Notes: a model not told the origin generated them from the letters alone. 64,000 nucleotides of DNA from Bicyclus anynana (GCF_947172395.1 NC_069084.1:1303107-1367106); one strand, 5' to 3'; counted from the stretch's first letter, positions 1-10,591 are shown. Program-made: numbers and translations.

Positions 1-178
1 TGTTTGTTTGTTTGTTTGTTTGCTTGAACACGCTAATCTCAGGTACTACTGTTCCGATTTGAAAAATTCTTTCAGTGTTAGATAGCTTATTTATCGAGGA
101 AGGCTATAGGTATATTATCCCGGTATTCCTACAAGAACGCGAATCACGCGAGTGAAACCGCGCGGCGTCAGCTAGTAT
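1..178 (+). mobile_element. Lep-H repeat, start cut by window edge
   Basis: TGTTTGTTTGTTTGTTTG, GAACACGCTAATCTCAGGTA, TTCTTTCAGTGTTAGATAGC, TATTATCCCGGTATTCCTAC and GTGAAACCGCGCGGCGTCAG end at CTAGT. Similar short repeats are common in Lepidoptera. I suspect a non-autonomous Helitron-like (Lep1/Helentron-type) origin but cannot prove it. Confidence 0.78.
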
Positions 179-200
179 TCTAATATAGAGCTCATGCAGT

Positions 201-383
201 TCTCAAACGGTGAAGGGAAAATATCGTGAGGAAACCTGCATACCTGAGAATTGTTTTAATTCTCTACGTCTGCCAATCCGCATTTGGTCATCGCGGTGGC
301 CAACTAAGGCCCTCTCATTTTGAGAAGGGACTCGTATTCAACAGTGAGTAGCAACAGTATTGTTAATGATGATGATAATAATA
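201..383 (+). mobile_element. SINE-A, 5'-truncated
   Basis: TCTCAAACGGTGAAGGGAAA, GAGGAAACCTGCATACCTGA, CTGCCAATCCGCATTTGGTC and CTCTCATTTTGAGAAGGGAC are the SINE-A body. It ends in ATGATGATGATAATAAT. The tRNA-like head is absent and the Lep-H copy at 1-178 lies immediately upstream. Confidence 0.75.
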
Positions 384-769
384 TATGTAAGCTTCCTAAA
401 AATAAACGAATTTGTATTTCGACCAAGCCGACTTTGAAACTGAAGAAATATTAAATTAGCCATCTTACAGTTGTAAAGAGCCATATTTTTTACGCACGTA
501 TTTTATAACAGCAATAAACCGTGAGAATAGAAGTCTCCTTTTGTATATTTTATTTCACCTTCGCCTGTTTCGGCGGAGGCACGTAAACAATGACTGGAGT
601 GCAAAAAAGAAACGTTTAAAGTACCTTCGCAAATTGACAATTATTATATTGGAAAATTGTAGGGAAATGTTTATTTAATATTTAAAAATAATAACAGAAG
701 ATGACCCAAATAATCACACTAAATTCAATTGTAATTGTAATTGTATCTATTTGGGTTCTTACACCCCCT
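384..769. other. AT-rich non-coding stretch, nothing recognised
   Basis: No frame, repeat family or inverted ends seen. One GC-rich spot, CGCCTGTTTCGGCGGAGGC, lies at about 560. Confidence 0.5.
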
Positions 770-1108
770 TCGAGCTATGTTCGGAGTGTCTCTGCGTGAT
801 CGAATCAGAAATGAGTAGATCCGCAGAAGAACCAAAGTCACCGACATAGCTCAACGAATCTCGAAGCTGAATGGCAATGGGCGGGGCACATGGTTCAAAG
901 AGCCGATGGACGTTGGGGTCCCAAGGTGCTGGAATGGTGACCCCGCACTAGTAAGCGCAGTGTTGGTAGCCCCCCCACCAGGTGGACTGACGATGTCAAG
1001 CAAGTCGCAGGGATTCGCTGGATGCAGGCGGCTCTGTATCGTGATGTTTGGAAGTCCCTACAAAAGGCCTATGTACTGCAATGGACGTCCATCGGCTGAT
1101 ATGATGAT
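770..1108 (+). pseudogene. RTE LINE 3' fragment with broken frame
   Basis: TCTCTGCGTGATCGAATCAG through CAAAGTCACCGACATAGCTC, TGGGCGGGGCACATGGTTC, CCCACCAGGTGGACTGACGA and ACGTCCATCGGCTGATATGA follow the 24.7-kb copy almost throughout. A TGA in GGAATGGTGACCCC and small indels break the frame. The ATG tail is short. Confidence 0.82.
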
Positions 1109-1248
1109 TTAGGTTCTTGGTCTTAGAGACGCTAGGACGCAGTTAGTTGAGACGCTAGGACATGACACTTTGTTGTTATAATTAACGGTCAAGCAGTCAC
1201 CTATCTACAAGACATTATTTTGTCATATGTATTATGTAGGTATATCTA

Positions 1249-1524
1249 TATTTTTTTACTCTTTATAAATTAGCCCTTGACTGCAATCTCACCTGATGGT
1301 AAGTGATGATGCAATCTAAGATGAAGCGGGCTAACTTGTTAGGAGGAGGATGAAAATCCACACCCCTTTAGGTTTCTACGCGACATCGTGCCGGAACGCT
1401 AAATCGCTTGGCGCTACGTTTTTGTCGGTAGGGCGGTAACTAACCACGGCCGAAGCCTCCCACCAGCCAGACCTGGACCAATCATGAAAACCTCAATTGG
1501 CTCAGCCGGGGACCAAACCAGGAC
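1249..1524 (-). mobile_element. SINE-B, head-truncated
   Basis: TTAGCCCTTGACTGCAATCT, CACCTGATGGTAAGTGATGA, TAACTTGTTAGGAGGAGGAT and AAGCCTCCCACCAGCCAGAC are the SINE-B body in inverse. It breaks off after CAGCCGGGGACC, without the far part of the tRNA-like head. SINE-C sequence follows directly. Confidence 0.82.
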
Positions 1525-1529
1525 ATATG

Positions 1530-1715
1530 CTACGCCCATCAACCCACATTGGAGCAGCGTGGTGGGTCTAAGCTGTCATTCCCTGTCATTTTTAATTAAC
1601 ACCTGACAATGATTATCAGAGACAAACAATATCATCCTAAGTCCACCTACCCGTATCGGAACAGCATGCTGAGTCTAAGCTCCATACGCGATACCGCGAG
1701 GATAAGTCATGTTTT
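1530..1715 (+). mobile_element. Two partial SINE-C bodies
   Basis: CCCACATTGGAGCAGCGTGG and TGGGTCTAAGC match the SINE-C 3' region. ACACCTGACAATGATTATCA and CGGAACAGCATGCTGAGTCT then repeat a related segment, so two fragments or an internal duplication are present. No tRNA-like head was seen. Confidence 0.6.
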
Positions 1716-1776
1716 GTCTTTAATATTATTATAAAAAGGTAAAGTTTGTTCTTACTAGAAAGTTACTATTTTTAGT

Positions 1777-1852
1777 GACATAGGCTATATTATGTCCCTG
1801 TATTCTTACGGAAACAGGAACTACGCGATTGAAACCGCGGGCGTAGGCTAGT
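1777..1852 (+). mobile_element. Lep-H fragment
   Basis: TAGGCTATATTATGTCCCTG, TTCTTACGGAAACAGGAACT and GAAACCGCGGGCGTAGGCTA are the Lep-H ACTAGC-side end. The rest is missing. Confidence 0.68.
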
Positions 1853-1854
1853 AG

Positions 1855-3350
1855 ACAATAAAATAATACTTTGAAACTAAAACGTAGGTTTTGAAATAAA
1901 ATGTCTGTAAAGGACTTTTTGTTAGAAGTTTGGCGCTGAATTAATTTGAATTTATCTATATTGCATTCTCAAACAATTATTTTCTCTGTTACAGGTACGA
2001 TCTTAAATTAGCACGTCTAACGGAAGTGCTACGGACTAAATCGCATCAAATCAGTGGTAAGATAAAATTAGTAGCAATTATACGTAATTAGTTGCCATCG
2101 CGTTAACCGATGTAACCGGATTTCCGGTATTAAATGGCGGACGAACGTACGTGAACACACACAGTAACATGATTATGGTTGTTTGCATAAATGTGAATTA
2201 GGTGAAACAGTGTTGTCATAGTTGAATAGATCGAGAGCCTGCCATAGCCAGACTTACCTCATTGTATGAAAGCTTTGCCGCAACTCTATGAAAAACGACA
2301 TTGAAGTTTTTTACAAGAGAAGTTTAATAGCCTTTAGCAAAGGGTTGCAATGAAATTAAGTGTCTAACGACTCCTTTGTGATATCCTCGTAGAAAATATC
2401 AATCCAATACGTTTTATACTTGGATATTTGAGAACCTGGACCCTTAAAACCTGCCACCTTCCATAGCCACCACGATCCAAACTCCATAATTGGCGACCTA
2501 TAGGTGCGGTGGGATATGGGACGTAACAGAAACTTGGGCTGAGAAAGTTTAAATTTTTATGAATTGTGGTATGTCAGGCTGTCGCAGGCTCTCGGTCCAT
2601 GAGTGGAAATGTTATTGTGTGTTACGGTTTGATTTATACACTAGTTTCATAACAATTATGACTCGTTTACAGAGCAAAACTAATTAATATTGCTTTTAGG
2701 TGATTGTTTATTATTTATTACTGTTATTATTCAACGTATTTGTATTGCTAGAAATTGCGTTATGATCTAAAAGCAAACTACTGCTAAAAATGTACTATTG
2801 CAAACACCGTAATTTAAAAAAAAATTGACGTAGTACACAATATAACCTCAGTTAAGAAAAAAATAACAAGGAATGATCGTGTGTTCGATCGCCAATGAAC
2901 CCCCTAGAATTAATAAATTTTTGTATAAATAATTTTATGATCTACAATTTTGTCTAAGGTATTTTTATGATAAAACTTACCGTTTTGCTGAAAATCGCGA
3001 AAACTCACTTTTTTGACCTTTGACCTGAAATAATTTTTATAAGAGACTCAAATAAAAAAAAATCGAAATATCGAAGTTTATCAAGTTTAACTTGAATAAT
3101 CTAAAGTAAAAGTCTTTCAATGATATAACAGTGTCAAGTACAATCAAGCACACACCATTTATGGTGAATCTTCTAAACAATTCACTCGATATCGGTCGTT
3201 GAGTTTATATTTTGTAGGCGTGTTTACCGAGTACCTGCCTGTGCCCACACAAGAACGCTCCAAAAACAATTGTTTGCACAACTGTACCTACTTTGCATGC
3301 ATACCGTAAAAGCTTCCTCAGACTGTAGACTTTTTTGCAGCCGATACTAT
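1855..3350. other. Non-coding stretch, no element recognised
   Basis: Only chance short frames. The sequence is mostly unique at this scale, with a moderately GC-rich patch at 2095-2160 (TAACCGATGTAACCGG). Confidence 0.5.
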
Positions 3351-3356
3351 GGTATG

Positions 3357-3662
3357 AGCAGTGATAGCCCAGTAGATATGACGTCTGCCTCCGATTCCGG
3401 AGGGTGTGGGTTCGAATCCGATGCGGGGCATGTACCTCCAACTTTTCAGTTGTGTGCATTTTAAGAAATTAAATATCACGTGTCTCAATCAGTGAAGGAA
3501 AACATCGTCGAGAACAGAGAGAGACATTATATTAATTTTCTGCGTGTGTGAAGTCTGCCAATCCGCATTGGGCCAGCGTGGTGGACTATTGGCCTAACCC
3601 CTTTCATTCTGAGAGGCGACTCGAGCTCAGCAGTGCCGAATATGGGTTGATGACGATTATGG
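3357..3662 (+). mobile_element. SINE-A (tRNA-derived), full-length
   Basis: Head GTGATAGCCCAGTAGATATG (A-box region) and B box GGTTCGAATCC are followed by CACCTCCAACTTTTCAGTTG, GTGTCTCAATCAGTGAAGGA, GGGCCAGCGTGGTGGACTAT and CATTCTGAGAGGCGACTCGA. It ends TATGGGTTGATGACGAT. The internal Pol III promoter boxes identify the tRNA-related origin. Confidence 0.88.
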
Positions 3663-4297
3663 TATAGCTAATTACAAATTTAGGGGAAACCGTAATGTAA
3701 AGTTTATTAAAATAAAGATAAAGTTAAATTTTGAAATGTATTCATTTAAAAAAATTCAAGTTTTGTTTTTCAACAGTCGGTCTACAAGTCGTGTCTCATA
3801 GCTCGCTCATTTGAACCGCAAACTGTTTGAAAAGTTGGAGTTAGTGTCAAACCAGCGCTTGTCAAACTGGCTGCGTTTGCAAATTACTTGCGCACTCGTG
3901 CAGTTACGTAAACTTTGAGGAGCGCAGTCTCTAGAGTAGTCTCCGGCGTGTCCTTTGACAAAAAATAATTAACCATTCAACAGTAAACAAACAAAGTTTT
4001 GTAGTTTTATAGTAACGTGAATAATCGGAGATAATATTTGGTTATACTTATTTATATTTGTGTTGGAACTAAAAATAGTGACGCCCCATGAATATTCCAA
4101 ACAAATGATTGAGGGACGGACTAATAAAACCAGAACCCATCACTAAAAACCGCACCAAAGTCGGACTAGTAGTTTTGGAGATACATGACGACATTGGTTT
4201 GTACAAACGTCCTCTAACCACAAACACATCATATAACATCTCTGTGTAACGTCGTGGTTAAAAATATAAGAATAGAAAAACAAATATAATTATTATG
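3663..4297. other. Non-coding spacer between two SINE-A copies
   Basis: It includes GGCGTGTCCTTTGACAAAAA near 3950 and otherwise AT-rich sequence. No coding or repeat family was identified. Confidence 0.5.
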
Positions 4298-4591
4298 TCA
4301 TCATCATCATTAACAACCCTTATTCGGCTCACTGTCTCCTCCCAGAATGAGAGGGGTTAGGCCTTAGTCCACCACGCTGGCCCAATGCGGATTGGCAGAC
4401 TTCACATACGCAGAGAATTAAGGAAATTCTCTGGTATGCAGGTTCCCCGACGATGTTTTTCCGTGAGACAGGTGATATTAAATTTCTTAAAATGCACTTA
4501 ATTGAAAAGTTGGAGGTGCATGCCTCGGACCGGATTTGAACCAACGCCCTCCGAATCGAAGGCAAAGGTCATATTCACTGGGCTATCACGT
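4298..4591 (-). mobile_element. SINE-A, near full-length, inverted
   Basis: It starts with the inverse ATG tail TCATCATCATCATTAACAAC. CCACGCTGGCCCAATGCGGA, AAAGTTGGAGGTGCATGCCT and CACTGGGCTATCACG follow in SINE-A order. It lies about 640 bp from an opposite-strand copy, so the two form a loose inverted pair. Confidence 0.86.
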
Positions 4592-4924
4592 GTCAATATT
4601 ATAAATAAATAAAGAGAAAATTATCTACTGACTAAAATTATTTACTTCATAGAAATAAATAGTTTTCTAATTCGGATCTTCCACTAATTATTATTATTAT
4701 ACTTCTAAACATAATTCTCCTAATGACATATGCTATCGACAGGTCTCGAGATCGAGATCTGTCATTCCCATACATTTTTCTAGTTTTCGAAGCGTTTGTG
4801 ATCGTAGAAAGAGAATTAACATGCCACTTGGCTACAGCGCCCAGGGTCTCCATCTAGAGCCACCTGCATCCAGCAGCACATCTAGAGAATCATCAGCTGC
4901 TTGTTTGTATCAATATATTGTAAA

Positions 4925-5095
4925 AAAATATTTATATGAAAAAACCCTGGCTTAGTTTGTTTTGGGATTTAATTTTAAGTTTTCGACTAATTATCACCAT
5001 TATCTAATAACATGACGTTTCAAAAGTGCTTGTAAATAATTAAGCCTAATTGAAATAAATAATTTTGACTTAGACTTTGACTTATACAAAGTTTA
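4925..5095 (+). mobile_element. LINE 3' UTR tail (TTTGAC type)
   Basis: AAACCCTGGCTTAGTTTG begins the segment. ATGACGTTTCAAAAGTGCTT and TTAAGCCTAATTGAAATAAA follow, then a TTTGACTTAGACTTTGAC end. It is a diverged, strongly 5'-truncated copy of the family also present at 16.4 and 21.1 kb. Confidence 0.72.
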
Positions 5096-5318
5096 AATTT
5101 GTAACTCATCTTGTACATCCTCGTAGTCGAGTTAAAAGAGGGGAAAACTAAGTACCAGTTACAAGGCATTACTGCATCAAAATGAAAATCCTTTCAATAG
5201 CGGGCTCTTTCCAAGTTAGCGTAAAGCGGAACTTACTAGCTCACCGGAGGCGACCGACTTCGGCGTTCGGCAACTTGGGTTAGGGAACTAGGTCAGCTCA
5301 CTGTTCTAAACTGAACCT

Positions 5319-5636
5319 GTAGAGCCTTTGCACACTTGCAACGGCTATGGGAGTTTTTGGTGCAAGTCTCGTATGACAGTGTATAGAGCCTTTGTACACT
5401 TGCAACGGCTATGGGAGTTTTTGGTGCAAGTCTCGTATGACAGTGTATAGAGCCTTTGTACACTTGCAACGGCTATGGGAGTTTTTGGTGCAAGTCTCGT
5501 ATGACAGTGTATAGAGCCTTTGTACACTTGCAACGGCTATGGGAGTTTTTGGTGCAAGTCTCGTATGACAGTGTATAGAGCCTTTGTACACTTGCAACGG
5601 CTATGGGAGTTTTTGGTGCAAGTCTCGTATGACAGT
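5319..5636 (+). repeat. 64-bp minisatellite, 5 units
   Basis: Units start at 5319 (62 bp, slightly diverged), 5381, 5445, 5509 and 5573. The four 64-bp units appear identical, beginning GTATAGAGCCTTTGTACACT and ending TCGTATGACAGT. The identity implies recent expansion. The period is not a multiple of 3, so the array is open in more than one frame by chance. Confidence 0.95.
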
Positions 5637-5679
5637 GTATTGTGTATGCAGATTCCTTGGCCGATGAAACAATAATTAC

Positions 5680-5800
5680 TTTTTTTTTATTCTCTACAAG
5701 TTAGCCCTTGATTACAATCTCACCTGATGGTAAGTGATGATGCAGTCTAAGATGGAAGCGGGCTAACTTGTTAGGAGGAGGATGAAAATCCACACCCCTT
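5680..5800 (-). mobile_element. SINE-B, tail half only
   Basis: ATTCTCTACAAGTTAGCCCT to AAATCCACACCCCTT matches the tail half of SINE-B. The head half is missing. Confidence 0.8.
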
Positions 5801-5919
5801 AAAAACAACACTCGACAAGTTCTATTGTTAGAAAGAAAAAAAAAACACTACAATGCCTGAACACTATTGCAGCGTCCGATACCTCAACGGCCTGAGCAAG
5901 GCAAGACAAAAACTCAAGT

Positions 5920-5954
5920 AGCAGAAGCATCTAATGGTGTTAGATGCTTCTGCT
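5920..5954. repeat. Perfect 15-bp inverted repeat
   Basis: AGCAGAAGCATCTAA (5920-5934) pairs with TTAGATGCTTCTGCT (5940-5954) around TGGTG. It stands alone, without recognisable MITE ends or a target duplication. Confidence 0.85.
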
Positions 5955-7089
5955 TCTGCTGTCATGTTTGATTTGGTATGATAAGTTGGCGGAAAATTGG
6001 TGGGGAGGTTGCTTAGAACCAGTCGGACATAGGATACTTAGGATAGTAGGGTAGAGGTAGGGTAGGGGTAGAGATCGGGTTGGATAGAGGGATAGGGGTA
6101 GGATAGGGGATGAGTAGGTGTAGGATAGGGTAGGGTAGTACATTAAATTCTCTTTTATGAGAAATACAATTAACTAAGAACTAAGATAATTATTTACGGC
6201 TGTGCTCATCTAATTAGATTTCAAATATACATACAAATAAGTTAAATATTTTTTTATGAATGCGGGTAGTTACAAAATTACATGCTTGTTGTAGTTGTAA
6301 TAAAACAAAGATTAGAGCTTACTGGATGCACTCGTGTTAAATACAAAATGCGACTCAGAAAAATAGGAATTACTTTGCTGAGGTTTAGTTATAGTGTTTC
6401 GATATTAGAAGATACCTCTCTTTACTTTTCCAGCCTAATGAAATCACTTATGGTATAAAATGTTTCATGTTTACTTAAAAGATAACTTACCGCGATGAAA
6501 AATATGTGGTTGCTAATACCTAAACATAATGAATGGCCAAATTTTCTTTTTAATAACTCCATTTAAAAGTACACTTTAATATCTAAGCACGAAAGCTTAG
6601 ATTCACTTGTAAATCGTTATAAACGTATCACAGAGTAATCTTGAAAATGCATTTAGCCGCATACGTAATGCGTCTAATACCACTGTTACGGTGTTGTAAT
6701 TAAGGTATATTTTAGTTCAGCAACAAAGTTGTTAAGTTGGTATGTTTTAGTACGTCTGGCGAATACCTGGGCGTGAAAATGCGGTTATGCTCTTATAATG
6801 CTTTTATGTAATTAAGTGTGAATTTACGTCTTGTTGTTATTGTTGGGTTTTCTGGTTTTAAATTTCATAAATATAATATTCTGTAAATATTTTAAAAATA
6901 AATTTATTTTAAGAGTGGGTGTTTTGGAATTAAAATAAAACATTAAGGTGGAAAAACGAATGATCAAGGGAAATCGATTGCTACGGACTAGCTTTGTTTA
7001 CCAGAAACTATACATCGAGGATTGAGGAATCCTAAAATTATCGGGAATTTCGTCATAACTTCTTATTTTTACAGCACACTTTGACCACT
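5955..7089. other. AT-rich stretch holding the TAGGG tract
   Basis: Apart from the purine-rich tract at 6010-6142 I see no element. Stop codons are dense in all frames. Confidence 0.5.
6010..6142 (+). repeat. Degenerate TAGGG/GATAGGG-rich tract
   Basis: The strand is strongly purine-rich, with repeated GGGTAG and GGATAGGG words. It is not the insect telomeric TTAGG repeat. Similar words occur inside the Lep-type repeat at 36.14 kb, so it is probably a repeat-derived simple tract. Confidence 0.75.
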
Positions 7090-7170
7090 TTGTTCCTTCA
7101 CAAAACTCGTTTACTTCAAGTAGGCTTAGTTTACAAGCACCTTTTCAAACGTCAAGTTCAACTGTTAGTA
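7090..7170 (-). mobile_element. LINE 3' tail fragment, inverted
   Basis: TTTACTTCAAGTAGGCTTAG and TTTACAAGCACCTTTTCAAA, with AACGTCAAGTTC, match the inverse of the shared LINE 3' block at 51.2 kb. Confidence 0.6.
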
Positions 7171-7200
7171 GCTACAAGCAGTCAAAGGGTACCTTAACAA

Positions 7201-7372
7201 CGAAAATAACCGGCCAAGTGAGAGTCGGATTCGTTCACGAAGGGTTCGGTACCATTATCTGTGAAAATTTTAATTGTCACGGTTCATTACACTCATGAAC
7301 AATACAGACGGACGGACAGCGAAGTCTTTGTAATAACAGAATCCCGTTTTAACATCGGGTAAGGAACCCTAA
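7201..7372 (+). repeat. Dispersed repeat with CCGGCCAAGTG start, internally deleted
   Basis: ATAACCGGCCAAGTGAGAGT, GAAGGGTTCGGTACCATTAT, ATCTGTGAAAATTTTAATTG, ACGGACGGACAGCGAAGTCT and CGGGTAAGGAACCCTAAAAA form a repeat frequent in Lepidoptera. The middle part usually present is missing here. Its class is uncertain. Confidence 0.65.
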
Positions 7373-7842
7373 AAAAAGTCACTTGGTTACATAAGTACTG
7401 CGTTACACTCAGACTTTCTCTCCCACTCTTCATATATCTGACCTATTTTTGTAAATGCGCGTGTAATATTATTTATGTATACTTACAAGATTAACCACAA
7501 ACAAACACAAACTTTATTTTTCATTACAATAAGGTTCTTTTTCCCTTTGCAACACAGATAAGGCTTAGCCCAAAACGCAAAAGGGTTTTTTCGTTTGATT
7601 AATCACATTCAGGCAAATAATGTCCTTCAAGAAAATAACTACAAAGCTTTGTTAGTTTCCTGTTTCTCTGAAGGTTTTGGTATTGACCGTTTCGATAGTG
7701 TTTATGAATGTGCCTAAGCATTTGGGTTTTGGGTTCGATTCTAGGTCTAGGAAAATTTAAAAAAATTTACACGCAGCGATACCGAAAGCTTAGATTAAAT
7801 AGTATATGTATTTTATGTAATCTAAGCTTTTTTGCTATGAAA

Positions 7843-8568
7843 CAGTGGCGGATCCAGGATTTTGGTTTGGAGGGGGCTTGACCCTGACGAGGGTAGTTTT
7901 TTTTTCAAGGAAAACAATATAAAAACGGCCGAATGCGTGTCGGACTAAGCGGATGTAATGTTCCATAGATTGAACAAGCACATATAGCGAATATTTCAAA
8001 AGACTCGAGTCTTCTAGCTCTTTTTTAAGACTGTCTTTGTTTCTAGGCCACTTGAAGGCTAAAAGACCAAACAGCTCTTTAGCCTAGAGCCTAATTCTAT
8101 ATAAAGGTCTTAAGTTTTCAGAACTTTGAGCCCTGATATTAATATTACACTAAGTTTTTGAAAAGGCTCGCGTATTTTTATAAAGGCTAACAGGCTCAAA
8201 GCCGAAAGAACACTGAGCCATCGCGCAGAGCCTATTTAAGAGTTTAGGTTTTTTTAATGAGAAAATATTTCGTGACCACGTTTAATGTGGATAAAAATGC
8301 ATGTTTAGCTGCGTGACGTCATTCTATTTATATTCTATATCGAAAACAGGTAATTTGTCTCACGGACGGCAGGATGCCACGAGAGTCTATAGCAGTACAA
8401 ACTACCGAACGAAGTTTAGATTTGTCACGTTATCAAATAATGTATTATAGAAAATTAACATTTGAAAACAGTACCTATCATAATTTTATTTCAAGATTTT
8501 CACGGGAGGACTTAGACCTTTTGGGGGGGGCTTGAGCCCCCTAGCCCCCCCCCCCTGTATCCGCTAGT
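7843..8568. mobile_element. hAT-type non-autonomous DNA element
   Basis: The ends CAGTGGCGGATCCAGG (left) and, read inward from the right, CACTAGCGGATACAGG are inverted repeats. CTATGAAA flanks both sides (7835-7842 and 8569-8576), an exact 8-bp target duplication as made by hAT transposases. The interior has no open frame. Subterminal G/C runs (GGAGGGGGCTTG near 7870, the inverse CCCCCTAGCCCCCC near 8538) extend the foldback. Confidence 0.88.
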
Positions 8569-8604
8569 GCTATGAAACTATTAATCATTTATACCTGCTA
8601 TATT

Positions 8605-8960
8605 ATAGCAGGTTAGCCTATGTAGCAATTATCATGAGGTCGTGGGTTCGATTCCTTGTCTTCGACGTGCCAATATTGGATAGAAGCAGGCATTTATTTT
8701 GCTATCAACTGCGAAAAGCCGACGAACCCATGCGACAACATCACCCAGGTCCGACAAAATACATATTCGACGTGCCTTTTTATTCAGGAAATTCTCAAAG
8801 TAACCCCGATTAATTTGATGCTATGCACTCCGTCCCTCAGGGAACATGCCAAGCGGTCAATTTCAGTCAATATCTGACGGTGATCGTAACAGAGACAAAC
8901 TTTAGAACCCAAAGCTTGCCATACATGCAGCGTCGTGGGTTTAACCACCAAAAACCTTTG
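8605..8960 (+). mobile_element. SINE-C-like copy, diverged
   Basis: GGTTAGCCTATGTAGCAATT, B box GTGGGTTCGATTCC, CCTCAGGGAACATGCCAAGC, CAATATCTGACGGTGATCGT and GCAGCGTCGTGGGTTTAACC follow the SINE-C layout with low identity. Confidence 0.6.
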
Positions 8961-9056
8961 CCATAAACAATAGATACAATAAAAATCCCTGTTGTGGGCC
9001 ATTAAACTCTGAGCTGATGATTAGGTATATTTATGTGCCTACGATACGATACAGAC

Positions 9057-9270
9057 GTGATAGCCCAGTGGATATTTACTCTGCTTTCGATTCGGAGGGC
9101 GTTGGTCCGAATCCAGTCCGGAACATGCACCGCCAACTTTTCATTTATTTGCATTTTAAGAAATTAAATATCTCGTGTCTCAAACCACGAAGCAAAAACA
9201 TTTTGAGGAAACCTGCAAACCTGAAAATTTTCTTAATTCTCTATGTGTGTGAAATCAGCCAACCCGCCTT
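9057..9270 (+). mobile_element. SINE-A, 3'-truncated at a junction with Lep-H
   Basis: GTGATAGCCCAGTGGATATT, CGATTCGGAGGGCGTTGGTC, GAGGAAACCTGCAAACCTGA and GAAATCAGCCAACCCGCCTT are SINE-A. At 9271 the sequence switches to inverse Lep-H, and the SINE 3' end with its ATG tail is missing. Confidence 0.8.
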
Positions 9271-9446
9271 GGTTCTCGTTCCCGTAGGAATACGGGGATA
9301 ACATATCCTCTATAGCCTTCCTTGATAAATGGGCTAACTAACACTAAAATAATTTTTTAAATCGGACCAGTAGTTCCTGAGATTAACGCATTCAATCAAA
9401 CAAACAAACAAACAAGCTCTTCAGCCTTATAATATTATTATAGATG
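9271..9446 (-). mobile_element. Lep-H repeat, inverted, fused to SINE-A
   Basis: TCTCGTTCCCGTAGGAATAC, CTTGATAAATGGGCTAACTA, GTAGTTCCTGAGATTAACGC, CAAACAAACAAACAAGCTCT and CAGCCTTATAATATTATTAT run to the Lep-H end. The ACTAGC end is missing at the SINE junction. Confidence 0.8.
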
Positions 9447-9639
9447 TAACATATGAAACATCGCCTAAGTCAAGTGAAGACAGGAACGTTATCTAGTATA
9501 ATAAAACGTTTCATGACACCATATACTAACTTATGGGTTTGAACCCATGACCCCATAAAAGTTCGCGTGCCGAGTTCGAACCGATCGTAATATTTTTTCT
9601 ATATTTATATATTGCTGGAACTATAAAACTGAATAAGCA

Positions 9640-9975
9640 TAAAGGTCAATACCGCTCTAGTGCCGCAGTGTACGATATTATTAGCAGAAGGTCCCAAGTT
9701 CGGAGCCTTTATCATATCGTAAGTCCATACACTATTTATAATATAATATAATATATTATTATAATATAATATTAATCTATGTGGCTTCAAATCACGAGGG
9801 CCAAGGTTTGAGAATAGGTTGGGTTATGAAATATTGAGCTTTACTTTTTACAAGAAATTTTCAGTAAAAATCCTTAGTTCGAAGTGGGGAAGCTGGTGGT
9901 GGTGGTTCCACAACCCTGTTTCCCTTGGAAAGCGTGGTGGATCTAAGCTCCACATCTCCTCCCCATAAGGATGTT
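9640..9975 (+). mobile_element. SINE-C-like copy or copies, diverged
   Basis: A tRNA-like head is visible at 9657-9710 (GTGCCGCAGTGTACG, AGGTCCCAAGTTCGGAGCC). A second body with GGTTGGGTTATGAAATATTG, AAATTTTCAGTAAAAATCCT and AGCGTGGTGGATCTAAGCTC follows from 9780. An AT palindrome lies between them at 9735-9775. Confidence 0.55.
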
Positions 9976-10217
9976 AAAATGCATAAAAATGCTGCTGTTA
10001 AAACACTATGGATGTATCGTTTTTAATATATCTGTAAACTTCGTCGCAAACTTGGTTGTGGTATTTAAAAACCGCCATCCACGCCTATTGACATCGCACC
10101 TGGTGGTCTATGGCGAGGCCTGTGACGTCCACACCATCGACATTTAAAAATAGGTGTGTACCTACCGTAGTTGACTATGAGGTTTCAATTCTGGTGGCTT
10201 TGCATTTCCAACTGCCA

Positions 10218-10590
10218 CATCATCATCATCATCATCATCATCACATCATCATCATCATCATCATCATTAACAGCTGATGGACGTAGGCCTCTTGCTTGTA
10301 CTGCTTGTACTTTTAAACAAGACGGTTTCGATTTACCAGCATCCAGCGGCTCCCTGCAACCGCTTGATGTCCTCGGTCCACCTAGTGGGAGGGTCGACCA
10401 ACACTCTGCTTTTCGGTGCGGGATCGCATTCCAACACCTTGGGATCCCAACGTCCATCGGATTTTCAAACTATGTATCCCTTTAGCTTCGAGACTGACTG
10501 AGGTATGGTCCACTGATTTTTGCTTCTTCTGCGGATCTCCTCATATCTGATTTGATCACGATTCGATCGCGCATCACGATCCTTCTATCG
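10218..10590 (-). pseudogene. RTE LINE 3' fragment, inverted, with long ATG tail
   Basis: A CAT array (10218-10267, one interruption) leads into CAGCTGATGGACGTAGGCCT. GTCCACCTAGTGGGAGGGTC, TTCGGTGCGGGATCGCATTC and GCGGATCTCCTCATATCTGA follow, the inverse of the RTE C-terminal coding end. The protein frame is disrupted in several places. The CAT array is the 3' tail read in inverse. Confidence 0.82.
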
Positions 10591-10591
10591 G

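Noticed and set aside
3343..3440. tRNA-like sequences with A and B boxes (also in other SINE copies)
   Set aside because: They are heads of SINE copies, followed by SINE bodies, and cannot fold into full tRNAs with intact acceptor stems.
5345..5597. Overlapping repeated peptides on the - strand
   Set aside because: They are translations of the 64-bp tandem repeat. The period is not a multiple of three, so the frames are open by chance.
5319..5636. CRISPR-like array
   Set aside because: Whole units repeat without variable spacers, and the context is eukaryotic.
6010..6142. Possible interstitial telomere repeat
   Set aside because: Insect telomeres use TTAGG. This tract is an irregular mix of TAGGG and GATAGGG words.
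10171..10501. Frames of 74-104 codons on both strands
   Set aside because: They are shadows of the inverse RTE 3' end and its CAT tail.
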